A stretch of 64,000 nt of DNA from Gemmatimonadota bacterium (GCA_022564055.1 JADFMD010000003.1:1-64000), one strand, 5' to 3'; positions 27,401 to 37,767 are shown, counted from the first letter of the stretch. Numbers and translations: made by a program. The notes: generated by a model from the sequence alone, not told the origin.

Positions 27401-30400
27401 GCCGCAGTGGGGTCCGACCCGCAGGTCCTCGCCGAGGCCATGCGAGCGAGCCAAGCGAGCTTGGCCGCACTCGTACGGCTCCAGGAACAGACCGCGGCGG
27501 TGCATCGACAGTTCCTGGAATCGCAGGAGCGGACGATCCAGGCCATTATCCAGCATCAGGGGCTCGCCGCGCCCGGTGAGGCTGCCACGACAGCCATCCC
27601 CTCCAGCCCACCCTCCGAAATTCACACTGAAACACCGGTCGAGGCACCGGTCGCCGCCTTGGGCAATGCGGTGGGCGAAGCAAGGGTGGCGTCAAATCCC
27701 GACGTGGCCGCGGCACTGCTCTCGGTAGTTTCGGAAAAGACGGGGTATCCGGAGGAGATGCTCGACCTCTCAATGGGGTTGGACGCGGACCTCGGCATCG
27801 ACTCGATCAAGCGGGTCGAAATCCTTGCCGCCCTGCAGGAGCGCCTCCCGGAGGCCCCCGCCATCACCCCCGAGCATCTCGGAGAGATCCAGACGCTGGG
27901 TCAGATCGTCGATTTCTTGGGTGGACCCGCGGGGCCCTCTGAGCCCGACGCACCGGCCGTGGATTTCGTGACGCCGGACCCGAAGGGAGCAGACGCCCCC
28001 ACGAATGGTGTCGTAGCGGATCCAGCGAACGGAGCCAGCGATTCCGCTGATATCGCGGCGGTTCTCCTGGGGGTCGTTGCGGAAAAAACAGGCTATCCGG
28101 TGGATATGCTCGACGTCTCGATGAACCTCGACGCCGACCTCGGCATCGATTCCATCAAACGGGTCGAGATCCTGTCCGCTCTTCAGGAGGTCCTTCCAGG
28201 GGCGCCCGTCGTGGCCCCGGATCAGTTGGGGGAGTTGCGAACGCTGAGCCAGATCGTCGACCTCCTGTCCGACGGAGCGAAATCGGTCCCGGGGTCCTCC
28301 TCGCCCGAAACAGCAGGGCAGATCGAGCGCTTCGTTCCCACGCTCCACCCCGTTCAGGATACCGGTGACCCCATCGGGCTTCCGGCCGGCTCCAAGATCT
28401 GGGTGACCAAAAGTGGCGACGTGCTGTCGGGCCAGATTGTCGAGGAGTTGAGCGCTCAGGGGTTCGCGGCCGAAGAAATCGAGTTGTGCGACGAGGGCGA
28501 TGACCCTCCGGACGAACTGGCCGGACTCATCGTCGTCGTGCCCCCTCAGGTCACGGACGAGGACATCCTCTTCGGCTTTGGGCGAATGCGGGCCATGGCG
28601 CCAGCTTTGAGGCGGGCGGCGCTTCAGGGGGGTGCCCTCCTGTGCAGCGTCACGGCCCTCGGGGGGGGTTTCGCCCTCGACGCGCCTCCACCTGAGGACG
28701 TCGATCCGACGGGTGGTGCCTGGGGAGGAATGTTGAAGACGGCCGCCGCCGAATGGACCGACGTCAATTGCCGGACCATCGACGTCGATCTCTCGCGGGA
28801 GGGTCTCGCTGCTGAGATCGTGCGGCACGCATTATCCCGAGGGCCGGTGGAGATCGGCCTGGGTCCCGACGGCCCCCAAACCGTGGTCCTCGAACCCCGA
28901 CCGGTCCAGCCTGTACAGGGGTCGTTCCCCAACTCGGACGACACCGTGTTGATTACCGGAGGAGCCCGCGGGGTGACCGCCGAGGTCGCGGTGGCGATGG
29001 CGGAAGCAGCGCAGCCACGGCTCATCCTCCTGGGGCGCAGTCCCGAGCCCGAGAAGGAGCCCGATTGGCTGATCGGACTCAACAGGGAAGCTGAGATCAA
29101 ACGGGCGATCCTGACGCACGTAGGTCCGAGCATCACCCCCCAGGAGGTTCAGGCCGAATTCAACCGCATCCTCGCCGGCAGGGAGATCCGCCGCACCATC
29201 GAGCGAATCTCCAAGGCCGGTTCCCAGGTGGCGTACCGTTCCGCCGATGTGCGAGATGAAGACGCGGTCCGTCGGACCCTCGCGCCACTCGTCGAGGAAT
29301 TTGGACCCGTCACGGGGCTCGTACACGGAGCCGGCGTCCTGGCCGACCGAAACATCGAGGACAAGAGCGACGATGATTTCGCGCGTGTCTACGGGACCAA
29401 GGTCGGGGGGCTCCGCTCGGTGCTGAAGGCGATCGGTGAAAGCCCTCTCAAGGCGTTGGTCCTGTTCTCGTCCTCGACCGCACGTTTCGGACGCCGAGGC
29501 CAGGTCGACTACGCGGCGGCAAACGAGGTCCTCAACAAGGTGGCCCAGGCTGAAGCGGCACGGCGTGAAGGGTGCCGCGTCGTTTCGGTCAACTGGGGAC
29601 CGTGGGACGGCGGAATGGTGACTCCCGGATTGAAACGGATCTTTGCGGACGAGGGCATCGAGGTGATCGGGATGCGTGACGGAGCGGCCTACCTCCTCGA
29701 CGAGATCGCGACCGCCGACGGGCCGGCCGAGGTGCTCATCCTTGGGGGCGGATCACGGATTCCGGAAGTGGGATTACCCCCGGGCACGGTGGGGAATGGC
29801 GTGTACGCCTCAGCGAACGGCGCCGGCACGGTGGAAAACGGGGCCGCAGGCATCGAAAATGGAGCTGTGGCTCCCGAAAATGGGGCCGGTGCCTCCTTCA
29901 CCGAGTTGCCCACGATTTTCGAGCGCACCATCAGCACGGAAACGCACGAATTCATGGCGTCGCACGTGCTCGACGGCCATGCGGTGCTCCCGGCCGCGAT
30001 GACGCTCGAATGGCTGGCCCACGGCGCACTCCACGGAAACCCGGGGTTGCGGTTCGTTGGCGTCGACGACCTCCGTATCTTCAAGGGAGTCCGCGTTCAA
30101 ACCAACGAGTCCTTGCGGGTCCGTATCTGTGCGGCCAAGGCACAGAAACGGGGCGAAGAATTTCATGTTCTGGCTGAGCTGTGTAGTGGTGGCAGCAATG
30201 GCCGCCGGGTTCTGCATGCACGAGCGAACGTCGTGTTGGCCGCCAAGCAGCCCGATGCCGGTGCCGCCAGGACCTCGCGCGACCTGCCCGCCCTGGATCA
30301 GTCGATCGAGACGATTTATGCGGAAACGCTCTTCCATGGCCCCGCCATGCGCGGACTCTTGGACATCGAAAGTTGTGGCGACGCCGGGCTGGTGGCGCGC

Positions 30401-30775
30401 TGCCGGGTGGCTCCACCTCCGCGGGACTGGATGAAGGAGCCCGTGCGGAGCGAATGGATTGCCGATCCGCTGGCCTTGGACAGTGGGCTCCAAGCGATGA
30501 TCGTTTGGACCTCCGACCGTGTGGGGGAGTTGTCATTGCCCTCACGGTTCACACGCTATCGCCAGTTCGTGGCCTCGTTCCCCAAGGAGGGAGCCCGCAT
30601 CGTCATAGAGGTTCACGAGCGGACGAACGGCAAGGTCGTTTCCGATATCGATTGGATCGGTGATGACGGAAAATTGCTGGCCCGCCTGGAAGGGTACGAA
30701 TCCATTTTGGACTCTTCCCTGGGCAAGGCGTTCCGTCACAACCGACTCGACGAGAGCGCACCGACGAAGGCGTAA
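24479..30775 (+). CDS. pfaA: PfaA-type PUFA synthase: KS-MAT-ACP-ACP-KR-DH
   Basis: KS DAACASSL; AT GHSYGE; two LGIDSIKRVEIL ACPs; KR TVLITGGARGVTAEV; C-terminal HVLDGHAVLPA DH. TTGA overlap with pfaD. Confidence 0.95.
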   Translation: MSDRKEDRAAAQSPIAIVGMSCLFPGASGLREYWANVRDGVDAITDVPASHWSVGDYFDADPKAPDMTYGRRGGFLDAVDFDPMGFGISPRDLEATDSTQLLGMHVAREALRDAGYGADGREFDRERTSVILGVSGTLPLVIPLGARLGHPIWRQALAEAGVDPETGEDVIARIADGYVPWQENSFPGLLANVVAGRIANRLDLHGTNCIVDAACASSLSAIHLASLELETGRADMVLSGGLDTFNDIFMYMCFSKTPALSASGNAQPFSRDADGTILGEGVGVVALKRLADAERDGDRIYAVIKGMGSSSDGKGQAVYAPSSEGQARALRAAYRNAGVTPDTIGLVEAHGTGTIVGDATEARGLTSVYEDTGREGAWCALGSVKSMIGHTKAAAGAAGLIKAVMALHHKILPPTIKVETPNEAVTPGETPFYVNTEKRPWLSEGDLPRRAGVSAFGFGGSNFHCVLEEYESQATLVDWDGRDQIFAFSAESHETLVSKLKDFDAGSEWEEIRGRAAETREGFDASHEVRLLMVVERDGKSPADLIALALARLEESESAWSLPQGIFFGSGSSRGGWAACFPGQGAQYVGMLRELMCRFPVAAATLAAATEAAPGLADKIFPHPAFDDVRRAEQEAELTATRNAQPALGAVSLGAFRVLEQFGVAPDATCGHSYGELVALCAAGRVSPSELHELSSLRGRLMTLGEGDHGSMLAVAAGSEQIQTLLEKHELDLVIANHNAPRQVVLSGLTDEIHRATDILSGEGIRTKKLPVSAAFHSTLVAGAAEPFAEHVKRVNLKKSAVAVYANATGTRYPATSVAARKVLSKQLASPVDFVQCVKAMFDDGVRTFVEIGPGRRLTGLIKEILADEEITVVAIDASSGQHPGLLDLARTLAQLAAAGHTVALDRWDEGALEAWRHETAREKPALTVKISGANHVTERPKRPPRAAAATGVPMGPPTTAAPVAATPSALDPTAAVGSDPQVLAEAMRASQASLAALVRLQEQTAAVHRQFLESQERTIQAIIQHQGLAAPGEAATTAIPSSPPSEIHTETPVEAPVAALGNAVGEARVASNPDVAAALLSVVSEKTGYPEEMLDLSMGLDADLGIDSIKRVEILAALQERLPEAPAITPEHLGEIQTLGQIVDFLGGPAGPSEPDAPAVDFVTPDPKGADAPTNGVVADPANGASDSADIAAVLLGVVAEKTGYPVDMLDVSMNLDADLGIDSIKRVEILSALQEVLPGAPVVAPDQLGELRTLSQIVDLLSDGAKSVPGSSSPETAGQIERFVPTLHPVQDTGDPIGLPAGSKIWVTKSGDVLSGQIVEELSAQGFAAEEIELCDEGDDPPDELAGLIVVVPPQVTDEDILFGFGRMRAMAPALRRAALQGGALLCSVTALGGGFALDAPPPEDVDPTGGAWGGMLKTAAAEWTDVNCRTIDVDLSREGLAAEIVRHALSRGPVEIGLGPDGPQTVVLEPRPVQPVQGSFPNSDDTVLITGGARGVTAEVAVAMAEAAQPRLILLGRSPEPEKEPDWLIGLNREAEIKRAILTHVGPSITPQEVQAEFNRILAGREIRRTIERISKAGSQVAYRSADVRDEDAVRRTLAPLVEEFGPVTGLVHGAGVLADRNIEDKSDDDFARVYGTKVGGLRSVLKAIGESPLKALVLFSSSTARFGRRGQVDYAAANEVLNKVAQAEAARREGCRVVSVNWGPWDGGMVTPGLKRIFADEGIEVIGMRDGAAYLLDEIATADGPAEVLILGGGSRIPEVGLPPGTVGNGVYASANGAGTVENGAAGIENGAVAPENGAGASFTELPTIFERTISTETHEFMASHVLDGHAVLPAAMTLEWLAHGALHGNPGLRFVGVDDLRIFKGVRVQTNESLRVRICAAKAQKRGEEFHVLAELCSGGSNGRRVLHARANVVLAAKQPDAGAARTSRDLPALDQSIETIYAETLFHGPAMRGLLDIESCGDAGLVARCRVAPPPRDWMKEPVRSEWIADPLALDSGLQAMIVWTSDRVGELSLPSRFTRYRQFVASFPKEGARIVIEVHERTNGKVVSDIDWIGDDGKLLARLEGYESILDSSLGKAFRHNRLDESAPTKA

Positions 30776-30780
30776 CCCGC

Positions 30781-33700
30781 ATGCCCGAGCCGATTGCCAT
30801 CGTCGGACTCGGAGGAGTGCTTCCCGGCGCCCCGACGCTCGACGATTTTTGGAATGTCGTCGAGGCGGGCGTGGACACGGCCTCCGATCCACCGCCCGAC
30901 CGCTGGTGCCTTCATGTCGATCGTGTCTACTCGCGGGATCAGGCACAGCCCGATCGCGTCCACTCTCGACGTGCCTGTTTCATCCGTGATTTTCAACTCG
31001 AAATCCAGGGAATCGACCTCCCCACAGAGTTGGTCGAATCTCTCGATCCCATGGTACACCTGGCACTGCACGCCGGGCGGCAGGCTTGGCATGACGCTGT
31101 AACCGAACCGGTCGATCCCGCACGCGTGGGCGTGATGCTGGGCAACCTCGTCCTCCCCACGGTGTCCGCCTCCGCAATGGCGGACTGGATTCTCGGCCGG
31201 CGTTTCGAGCGAGAACTCTTCCGAGCGGCGGGCGTGCCAACGCCCCCAGAGACCCGGGCACCCGTGGCCGCGATCAACCGTTGGGTCGCGGGCCTACCGG
31301 CGGCAATGCTGGCAAAGGGGTTGGGGCTCGGGGGCGATCGGTTCTGCATCGACGCCGCCTGTTCGTCGTCGCTCTTTACCGTGGAGCTCGCCGTGGACGC
31401 CCTGCGGCAGGGCCGCCTCGACGCGGTCCTCGTCGGAGGGCTTTCACGACCGGATTCGCTTTACACCCAGATGGGTTTCTCGCAGCTGCTTGCGGTCTCG
31501 CCTACGGGCCGGTGCTCTCCGTTCGACCGCAAGAGCGACGGCCTGATCGTGGGCGAGGGAGCCGGAGTGCTAGTCTTGAAGCGCCTGTCGGACGCGCGCC
31601 GCCAGGGCGATCGAGTCCGCGCGGTGATACACTCGGTGGGGCTTTCCAACGATGTTGAAGGCAGTCTCCTCGCTCCCAGCCAAGAAGGCCAGTTGCGCGC
31701 CATGCGGGGGGCCTACACCGCCGCGGGGTGGACCCCGAGCCAGGTAGACATGGTCGAGTGCCACGCGACGGGCACCCCGGTCGGGGATTCCGTCGAGTTC
31801 GCGAGCCTCCAGACACTTTGGGCTGAGGAGCAGTACCAACCCGGCCAGTGTGTGATCGGGTCGGTCAAATCGAATACCGGCCATCTCCTCACGGGAGCGG
31901 GCGCCGTCGGTCTCCTGAAGACCGTGTTGGCGATGGAGAACCGTGTGCTCCCACCCACGGCCAATTACGAGGAACCCGGGGAAAAGATCGAGCTGGATGG
32001 AAGTCCGTTTCGTGTGCTCGCGGCAGCGACTCCGTGGAAGTCTCCGTCCGATCACCCACGCCGGGCCGCGGTCAGCGGGTTCGGATTCGGAGGAACCAAC
32101 GCCCACTTGCTCCTGGAGGAGCCGACCGAGCCGAGCCGGGGAAGGTCGGTGGTGAGTGTCGCAGAGCGACCACGCGCGACGAAGGGCGCAGATGTAGCCA
32201 TCGTCGGGATGGGGGCTCGAATCGGTCCGTGGCGGAACGTTGCCGAGGTCGGCGACCGTTTGATGGGCCGTGGCAAAGATCATCCCGCCCTCGCCAAGGT
32301 GAATCACTGGGGCTTTCCGGACGCACCCGTCGGATGGTTTATCGAGGAGCTCGAGATTCCGGTGGGTCGATTCAAGATCCCTCCCCGGGAGGTCGAAGAG
32401 GCCCTTCCCCAACAGATGCTCATGCTTCAGATAGCAGAGCAAGCCATTGCCGACGCCGACCTCAGCGAGGTCGACCGCCTCCGGACCGGTGTCTTCATCG
32501 GGGTCGAACTCGACCTCAACACCACGAACTACCACCTCCGTTGGGCCGCGCGGTCACGTGCGGCCGATTGGGCGCAGCGACTCGGGCGTCCCTCGCACGG
32601 TGAAACGTTCGAGGGGTGGGTCGACGAACTCTGCGATTCGCTCGCACCCGCGCTCAACGCGAACCGAACCATTGGCGGGCTGGGTTCGATCGCGGCCAGC
32701 CGTATCGCCCGGGAGTTCGGGCTGGGTGGACCCAGCTACGTGATATCGAGCGAGGAGACGTCCGGCCTCTCGGCCCTCCAGGCCGCCTCGCGCGCGCTCC
32801 GACAGGGTCGTATCGACTGCGCCATCGTCGGAGCCGTCGACCTGGCGGGGGATATACGTTCCCTGATCTCGCTCGAGAGCACAGACGGTTTAGCCACGCC
32901 AGACGATTCCCGGGCCGCCGGCGGACCCTCGGCGGGGATCGTACCGAGCGATGGCGCCGTCGCGCTCGTGTTGAAGCGCAAAGAGGACGCCGAGCGTGAC
33001 GGCGACCGTGTGTACGCGGTCGTCCGGGCGATCGGGACCGCCGGCGGCGGCCCGAGCGCTCCCCCTGCAGATTCCGGCGAATCGGAGTCTTCAGTCCGCG
33101 AAGCGATTCGCAGAGGCTGTGAAGAGGCCGACGTCGCCGCGCGCGACATCCCCTACGTGGAGACGCACGGTTGCGGGATCCCAGGTCGGGCCAGGGCAGA
33201 AATGATCGCCCTTTCCGAGGCCTTCGGGCCGGACACCGTGCTCGGTTCCATCGAGGCGCATGTCGGGCACACCGGGGCGGCAGCCGGCCTCCTTTCGGTA
33301 CTGGGCGCCACACTTTCGTTGTACCGGCAAGTCCTGCCCACGGCCCCCGGACACAGCGACACGGGGCGCAACCCGCGGGGCGACCCCACACCCTGGGTGC
33401 GCGATCGGGTCGATGGGCCGCGGCGGAGCGGCGCACTCGCGGTCTCACGCGGCGAATCGTGCTCCTACGTGATTCTGGAGGAGCCCCAACCCGAGGCCAC
33501 ACCCAAGTCCCCAAGACCGGCAGCCAACGAGCGGTCGGAGGCCTGGCGCGGCGATCTTCCGCTGAATGAAGGCCTTTTCGTCGTCGAGGGAGACGAAGTC
33601 GCGCAAATCGTGGCGGACCTACGGGCACTTGCGGATGGGGCCCCCAACTTGGCGGCCGACGCTCCCGCCAACTCCGCGACCGGCACAGCCCCCGAAGCCA

Positions 33701-36700
33701 CCACCGGAAACGCCGGGAACAACACCTCCGAAACCACCGCCGACACGGTGGGGCTAGGGGCGATCCACCGACTCGCCAAGGAGAGGTGGGAAGCCCATCC
33801 CGGCCGTTCCGACGCCCGGCTCGCCGTCACTTTGATCGTCCGAGATGCCAGCGAACTCAGGGCACTTTGCCGGTCCACAGCAGACCAGCTCGAGCGAGGG
33901 GACGACCCATCGGACCGGAGCGCCGGCCGGGTGTTTTTCTCGCCGGACCCGCTCGGACCCAAAGGAGAGCTGGCCTTCGTCTACCCCGGATCGGGAAGCC
34001 AATATGCCGGAATGGGACGCGAACTGTGCCTCCAATGGCCCGAGATTCTTCGCGCCCAGGACCGTGCGAACGAGCGCCTGGGTTCGCAGCTCCAGGCCGC
34101 CGAGATCTGGGGGTCCGGTCCGGACGTCAGCGACGTCCGGACCGTAATTCTCTCCCAGGTCACTCTCAGCACGATCACCACGGACCTCATGGCCGGCTTC
34201 GGCGTTCGCCCCGATGCGGTCGTGGGCTACTCCCTCGGTGAGACTGCCGGACTGGTCTCGCTGGGCGCGTGGCATGACCGGGATGAGATGCTACGACGCG
34301 TGACGGAGAGCGAGTTGTTCGTCAGCGATTTGACGGGACGCTGTAACGCCGCGCGTAAAGCCTGGGGCGTCGCGGATGACGCCGACGTGGATTGGAGCGT
34401 GGGCGTGGTCGAGACGCCCGCCGATCGGGCACGTGAGGTCGTCGAGGCGCTCGACCGGGTTTATTTGCTCATCGTAAACACGCCGGACGAGTCTGTGATC
34501 GGAGGCGAGCGCTCGACGGTCGAGAGAGCGGTCGAGAAGCTGGGATGTCCCTTCCACGCCCTGGAGGGCGTCCCGACGGTCCACTGCGACGTGGCGGAAG
34601 AGGTATCGGAGGCCTACCGCAACTTTCATCTGTTGGACACCCGCCCGCCGGAGGGTGTGCGTTTCTACAGCGGAGCGTGGGGCGAAGCGTACGAGGTGAA
34701 TCAGGATCGGGCGGCAGATTCTCTCCTGGCCCAGGCGATCCAGGGGGTGGATTTCCCCAAGACGGTGCAACGAGCTTATGACGACGGCGTGAGAATCTTT
34801 TTGGAGATGGGCCCGGGCGGATCTTGTTCCCGGATGATCCACAAGATTCTCGACGGCGTCCCGTTTCGGGCACGCTCGATTTCTTCCGCCACCCAGGATG
34901 AGCCCACCGCGGTCCTCCGAGCACTCGGGATGCTCATCGCGGAGCGCGTCCCGGTCGACCTGGCGCAGCTTTACCCGGAGGGCAGCCCCGTGGAGGACGA
35001 GTCAGGCCCAGTCACCCGAATTCGGGTCGGCCAAGAAAGCTTTGGCCCTTTGCCGCTTGCTTCGCCATCCCCGATCGGTCCCTCGTTCCCGCTCGCTTCT
35101 CTATCCCCCATCGATTCTCCCTCCTCGATCGCTTTCCCATCGTCGATCCCTTCAGCTTTGGGCGGTGAGAACGTCTCGCCTGAACTGACCGAAGCCGTCC
35201 GGGCCGCCGAGAACACGATCCGGGCTCACGAAGCGTTCCTTCGAACCGCGCAACGGACCCAGGAGCTCGCTCAGGGCGAGTACGCCAGGCAGCAAGAGCT
35301 GATTCGGGCCCTTACGGGTGATGGCACTGCGCTCGCCCCGCTTCCTGCGCGTACGATCGCGATGGATCGGGACCAGCTCATGGAGTTCGCAGTGGGATCG
35401 ATCGGACGGGCCCTCGGAGAGCGCTTCGCTCACGCGGACGAACACCCGACCCGGGTTCGTCTTCCGGACGAACCGCTCATGCTCGTCGACCGTGTCACCA
35501 TGATCGAGGCCGAGCCGCTATCGATGACGTCCGGGCGGATCGTCACCGAACACGACGTTCTCGCGGATGGGTGGTATCTCGACGGCGGACGACTTCCCAC
35601 CTGCATTGCCGTGGAGGCAGGCCAAGCCGATCTCCTTCTTTCCGGCTACTTGGGGATCGACTCAGAGACCCAGGGGCTCGCCGTCTATCGGCTTCTCGAT
35701 GCCGTGGTCACCTTCCACTCCGAGCTGCCGCGTCCGGGGCAAGTCATCCGATACGACATCCACATACTCCGGTTCTTCCGCCAGGGCGACACCTGGCTTT
35801 TCCGCTTCAAGTTCGACGCCACCGTGAACGGCCGGCTGCTCCTGACCATGCGCGAGGGTACGGCTGGATTTTTTACTCAGGCAGAGCTCGATGCCGGTAA
35901 GGGAATCGTCCGAAGTGCCATCGACGAACAGGAGCTGGCGGGAGTCCGGCCCGAAGATTGGCGTGAGCTGGTACCCATCGGGAAGGATGCTTTTGACGAA
36001 GAACGGCTGGGGGCACTTCGTGCGGGTGATCTGGTCGGTGCGTTCGGAGAGGTTTTCTCGGGTCTGCCTGTGACCCGCGCGCTGACGATCCCGGGAGATC
36101 GCATGCGGCTGGTCCACCGCGTGACCGAGCTCGATCCCGAGGGAGGGCGGTACGGAATCGGCAGTATCGTGGCGGAAGCCGACATTCAACCCGACGACTG
36201 GTTCCTGACCTGCCATTTCTCCGACGACCAGGTGATGCCAGGCACACTGATGTATGAATGCTGTCTGCACACGCTCCGAATTTTTCTCCTGCGCGTCGGG
36301 TGGATCGCAGAAGCGGACAGCGCGACGTGGCAGCCCATCGTGGACGTCAGGAGCCGGCTTCGGTGCCGGGGCCAGGTGCTCGCCTCCACCATGAAGGTTA
36401 CCTACGAGATCCATCTGCGTGAGCTGGGCTATCGGCCGGAGCCGTACGCGATCGCCGACGCGCTCATGTACGCCGACGGAAAACCGGTGGTAGAGATCCG
36501 CGACATGTCCGTCCGTCTGACCGGCACCGACCGACAGAGGCTCGAGAAGATGTGGGCGGCCCGCGGTGAGACAGGGGATTCGACCCTCGGAGAGCCAGCA
36601 AGATCGACCGACAGAGGAGCGTCCACAACCGGAACGCGTATCCTCTACGACAAGGAAAGCATCCTCGCGTTCGCCGGCGGAAAACCCTCCGAGGCCTTCG

Positions 36701-37767
36701 GAGCACCGTACCGCGTCTTCGATGAAGGAGACCGACGCATCGCACGGCTGCCCCGTCCTCCCTACCAATTCCTGGATCGCATTTCGGCCGTAGAGGGAGA
36801 GCCGTTCGTGATGCGAACCGGCGCGAGCGTCACCGCCCACTTCGACGTGCGTCCGGATCATTGGTACTTCGGGAGCAACCGCCAGAGCGAAATGCCGTTT
36901 TCGATCCTCCTCGAAGTCGCGCTTCAGCCGTGCGGATGGCTGGCGGCGTATGTAGGATCGGCTTTGACATCCGACCAGAATCTTCGATTCCGCAATCTCG
37001 GGGGAGACGCGATCCAGTTGGCGCGGCTCACCGCCTCCGAGGACATGATCACGACACGGGTCGGTCTGACGGGGGTTTCGGCCTCGGGCGGCATGATCAT
37101 CCAGCACTACACCATGGCTCTGGAGAGCGAACGCCTCGGGCCCCTCTATGAGGGCACGACCTACTTCGGTTTCTTCTCGGACAAGGCCCTGGCGGATCAG
37201 GTCGGCATCCTCGACGCACCCATTCACGAGCCCACGCCCGCCGAGAGGGAGAGGGGCCGTAGCCTGGTCATGCCGCACACCCCACCCTTACCCGAACCAC
37301 GGTTCCGCATGGTCGACCAGATCGACCTCCTCGTGGCCGACGGGGGTGCCGCCGGGTTGGGGTGGGTTCACGGTTCGATCGCGGTCGATCCGAGCATGTG
37401 GTTTTTCGAGGCGCACTTCTACCAGGACCCGGTGTGGCCCGGCTCGCTGGGCCTCGAGGCCTTCATTCAGTTACTCAAGGTCTACGCCGTCGACCGGTGG
37501 GACCTGGGTGAAGGCACGGAGTTCGCGACGATGGCCAGGGAGGAATCCGCCGGTCCAGAGCCGGCCGGTGGAGAGAGCCCCGCTGCAGGCCGGCATCGCT
37601 GGACGTACCGGGGACAGATCATTCCGGGTTGCGAGCGGGTAGAGGTCTTCGCCAGCATCACGGAGGTGGACGACGTACGGAAGCGCCTGCGGGCCGACGG
37701 CTTTCTCAAGGTGGACGGCCGAACCATCTATACGATGAACGATTTCAGCCTGGATGTGATCGCTTGA
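30781..37767 (+). CDS. PfaB/PfaC-type hybrid PUFA synthase: KS-CLF-AT-(FabA-like hotdog)x4
   Basis: KS DAACSSSL; second KS-like domain with the Cys position replaced (YVISSEETSGLSAL); AT GYSLGE; four hotdog segments (PLMLVDRV, MRLVHRV, YQFLDRI, FRMVDQI). Confidence 0.93.
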   Translation: MPEPIAIVGLGGVLPGAPTLDDFWNVVEAGVDTASDPPPDRWCLHVDRVYSRDQAQPDRVHSRRACFIRDFQLEIQGIDLPTELVESLDPMVHLALHAGRQAWHDAVTEPVDPARVGVMLGNLVLPTVSASAMADWILGRRFERELFRAAGVPTPPETRAPVAAINRWVAGLPAAMLAKGLGLGGDRFCIDAACSSSLFTVELAVDALRQGRLDAVLVGGLSRPDSLYTQMGFSQLLAVSPTGRCSPFDRKSDGLIVGEGAGVLVLKRLSDARRQGDRVRAVIHSVGLSNDVEGSLLAPSQEGQLRAMRGAYTAAGWTPSQVDMVECHATGTPVGDSVEFASLQTLWAEEQYQPGQCVIGSVKSNTGHLLTGAGAVGLLKTVLAMENRVLPPTANYEEPGEKIELDGSPFRVLAAATPWKSPSDHPRRAAVSGFGFGGTNAHLLLEEPTEPSRGRSVVSVAERPRATKGADVAIVGMGARIGPWRNVAEVGDRLMGRGKDHPALAKVNHWGFPDAPVGWFIEELEIPVGRFKIPPREVEEALPQQMLMLQIAEQAIADADLSEVDRLRTGVFIGVELDLNTTNYHLRWAARSRAADWAQRLGRPSHGETFEGWVDELCDSLAPALNANRTIGGLGSIAASRIAREFGLGGPSYVISSEETSGLSALQAASRALRQGRIDCAIVGAVDLAGDIRSLISLESTDGLATPDDSRAAGGPSAGIVPSDGAVALVLKRKEDAERDGDRVYAVVRAIGTAGGGPSAPPADSGESESSVREAIRRGCEEADVAARDIPYVETHGCGIPGRARAEMIALSEAFGPDTVLGSIEAHVGHTGAAAGLLSVLGATLSLYRQVLPTAPGHSDTGRNPRGDPTPWVRDRVDGPRRSGALAVSRGESCSYVILEEPQPEATPKSPRPAANERSEAWRGDLPLNEGLFVVEGDEVAQIVADLRALADGAPNLAADAPANSATGTAPEATTGNAGNNTSETTADTVGLGAIHRLAKERWEAHPGRSDARLAVTLIVRDASELRALCRSTADQLERGDDPSDRSAGRVFFSPDPLGPKGELAFVYPGSGSQYAGMGRELCLQWPEILRAQDRANERLGSQLQAAEIWGSGPDVSDVRTVILSQVTLSTITTDLMAGFGVRPDAVVGYSLGETAGLVSLGAWHDRDEMLRRVTESELFVSDLTGRCNAARKAWGVADDADVDWSVGVVETPADRAREVVEALDRVYLLIVNTPDESVIGGERSTVERAVEKLGCPFHALEGVPTVHCDVAEEVSEAYRNFHLLDTRPPEGVRFYSGAWGEAYEVNQDRAADSLLAQAIQGVDFPKTVQRAYDDGVRIFLEMGPGGSCSRMIHKILDGVPFRARSISSATQDEPTAVLRALGMLIAERVPVDLAQLYPEGSPVEDESGPVTRIRVGQESFGPLPLASPSPIGPSFPLASLSPIDSPSSIAFPSSIPSALGGENVSPELTEAVRAAENTIRAHEAFLRTAQRTQELAQGEYARQQELIRALTGDGTALAPLPARTIAMDRDQLMEFAVGSIGRALGERFAHADEHPTRVRLPDEPLMLVDRVTMIEAEPLSMTSGRIVTEHDVLADGWYLDGGRLPTCIAVEAGQADLLLSGYLGIDSETQGLAVYRLLDAVVTFHSELPRPGQVIRYDIHILRFFRQGDTWLFRFKFDATVNGRLLLTMREGTAGFFTQAELDAGKGIVRSAIDEQELAGVRPEDWRELVPIGKDAFDEERLGALRAGDLVGAFGEVFSGLPVTRALTIPGDRMRLVHRVTELDPEGGRYGIGSIVAEADIQPDDWFLTCHFSDDQVMPGTLMYECCLHTLRIFLLRVGWIAEADSATWQPIVDVRSRLRCRGQVLASTMKVTYEIHLRELGYRPEPYAIADALMYADGKPVVEIRDMSVRLTGTDRQRLEKMWAARGETGDSTLGEPARSTDRGASTTGTRILYDKESILAFAGGKPSEAFGAPYRVFDEGDRRIARLPRPPYQFLDRISAVEGEPFVMRTGASVTAHFDVRPDHWYFGSNRQSEMPFSILLEVALQPCGWLAAYVGSALTSDQNLRFRNLGGDAIQLARLTASEDMITTRVGLTGVSASGGMIIQHYTMALESERLGPLYEGTTYFGFFSDKALADQVGILDAPIHEPTPAERERGRSLVMPHTPPLPEPRFRMVDQIDLLVADGGAAGLGWVHGSIAVDPSMWFFEAHFYQDPVWPGSLGLEAFIQLLKVYAVDRWDLGEGTEFATMAREESAGPEPAGGESPAAGRHRWTYRGQIIPGCERVEVFASITEVDDVRKRLRADGFLKVDGRTIYTMNDFSLDVIA

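Noticed and set aside
35040-35165. Ser/Pro-rich repetitive stretch in the PfaB/C hybrid (SPSPIGPSFPLASLSPIDSPSSIAFPSSIPSA)
   Set aside because: Best explained as an interdomain linker between AT and hotdog domains; not a separate element.
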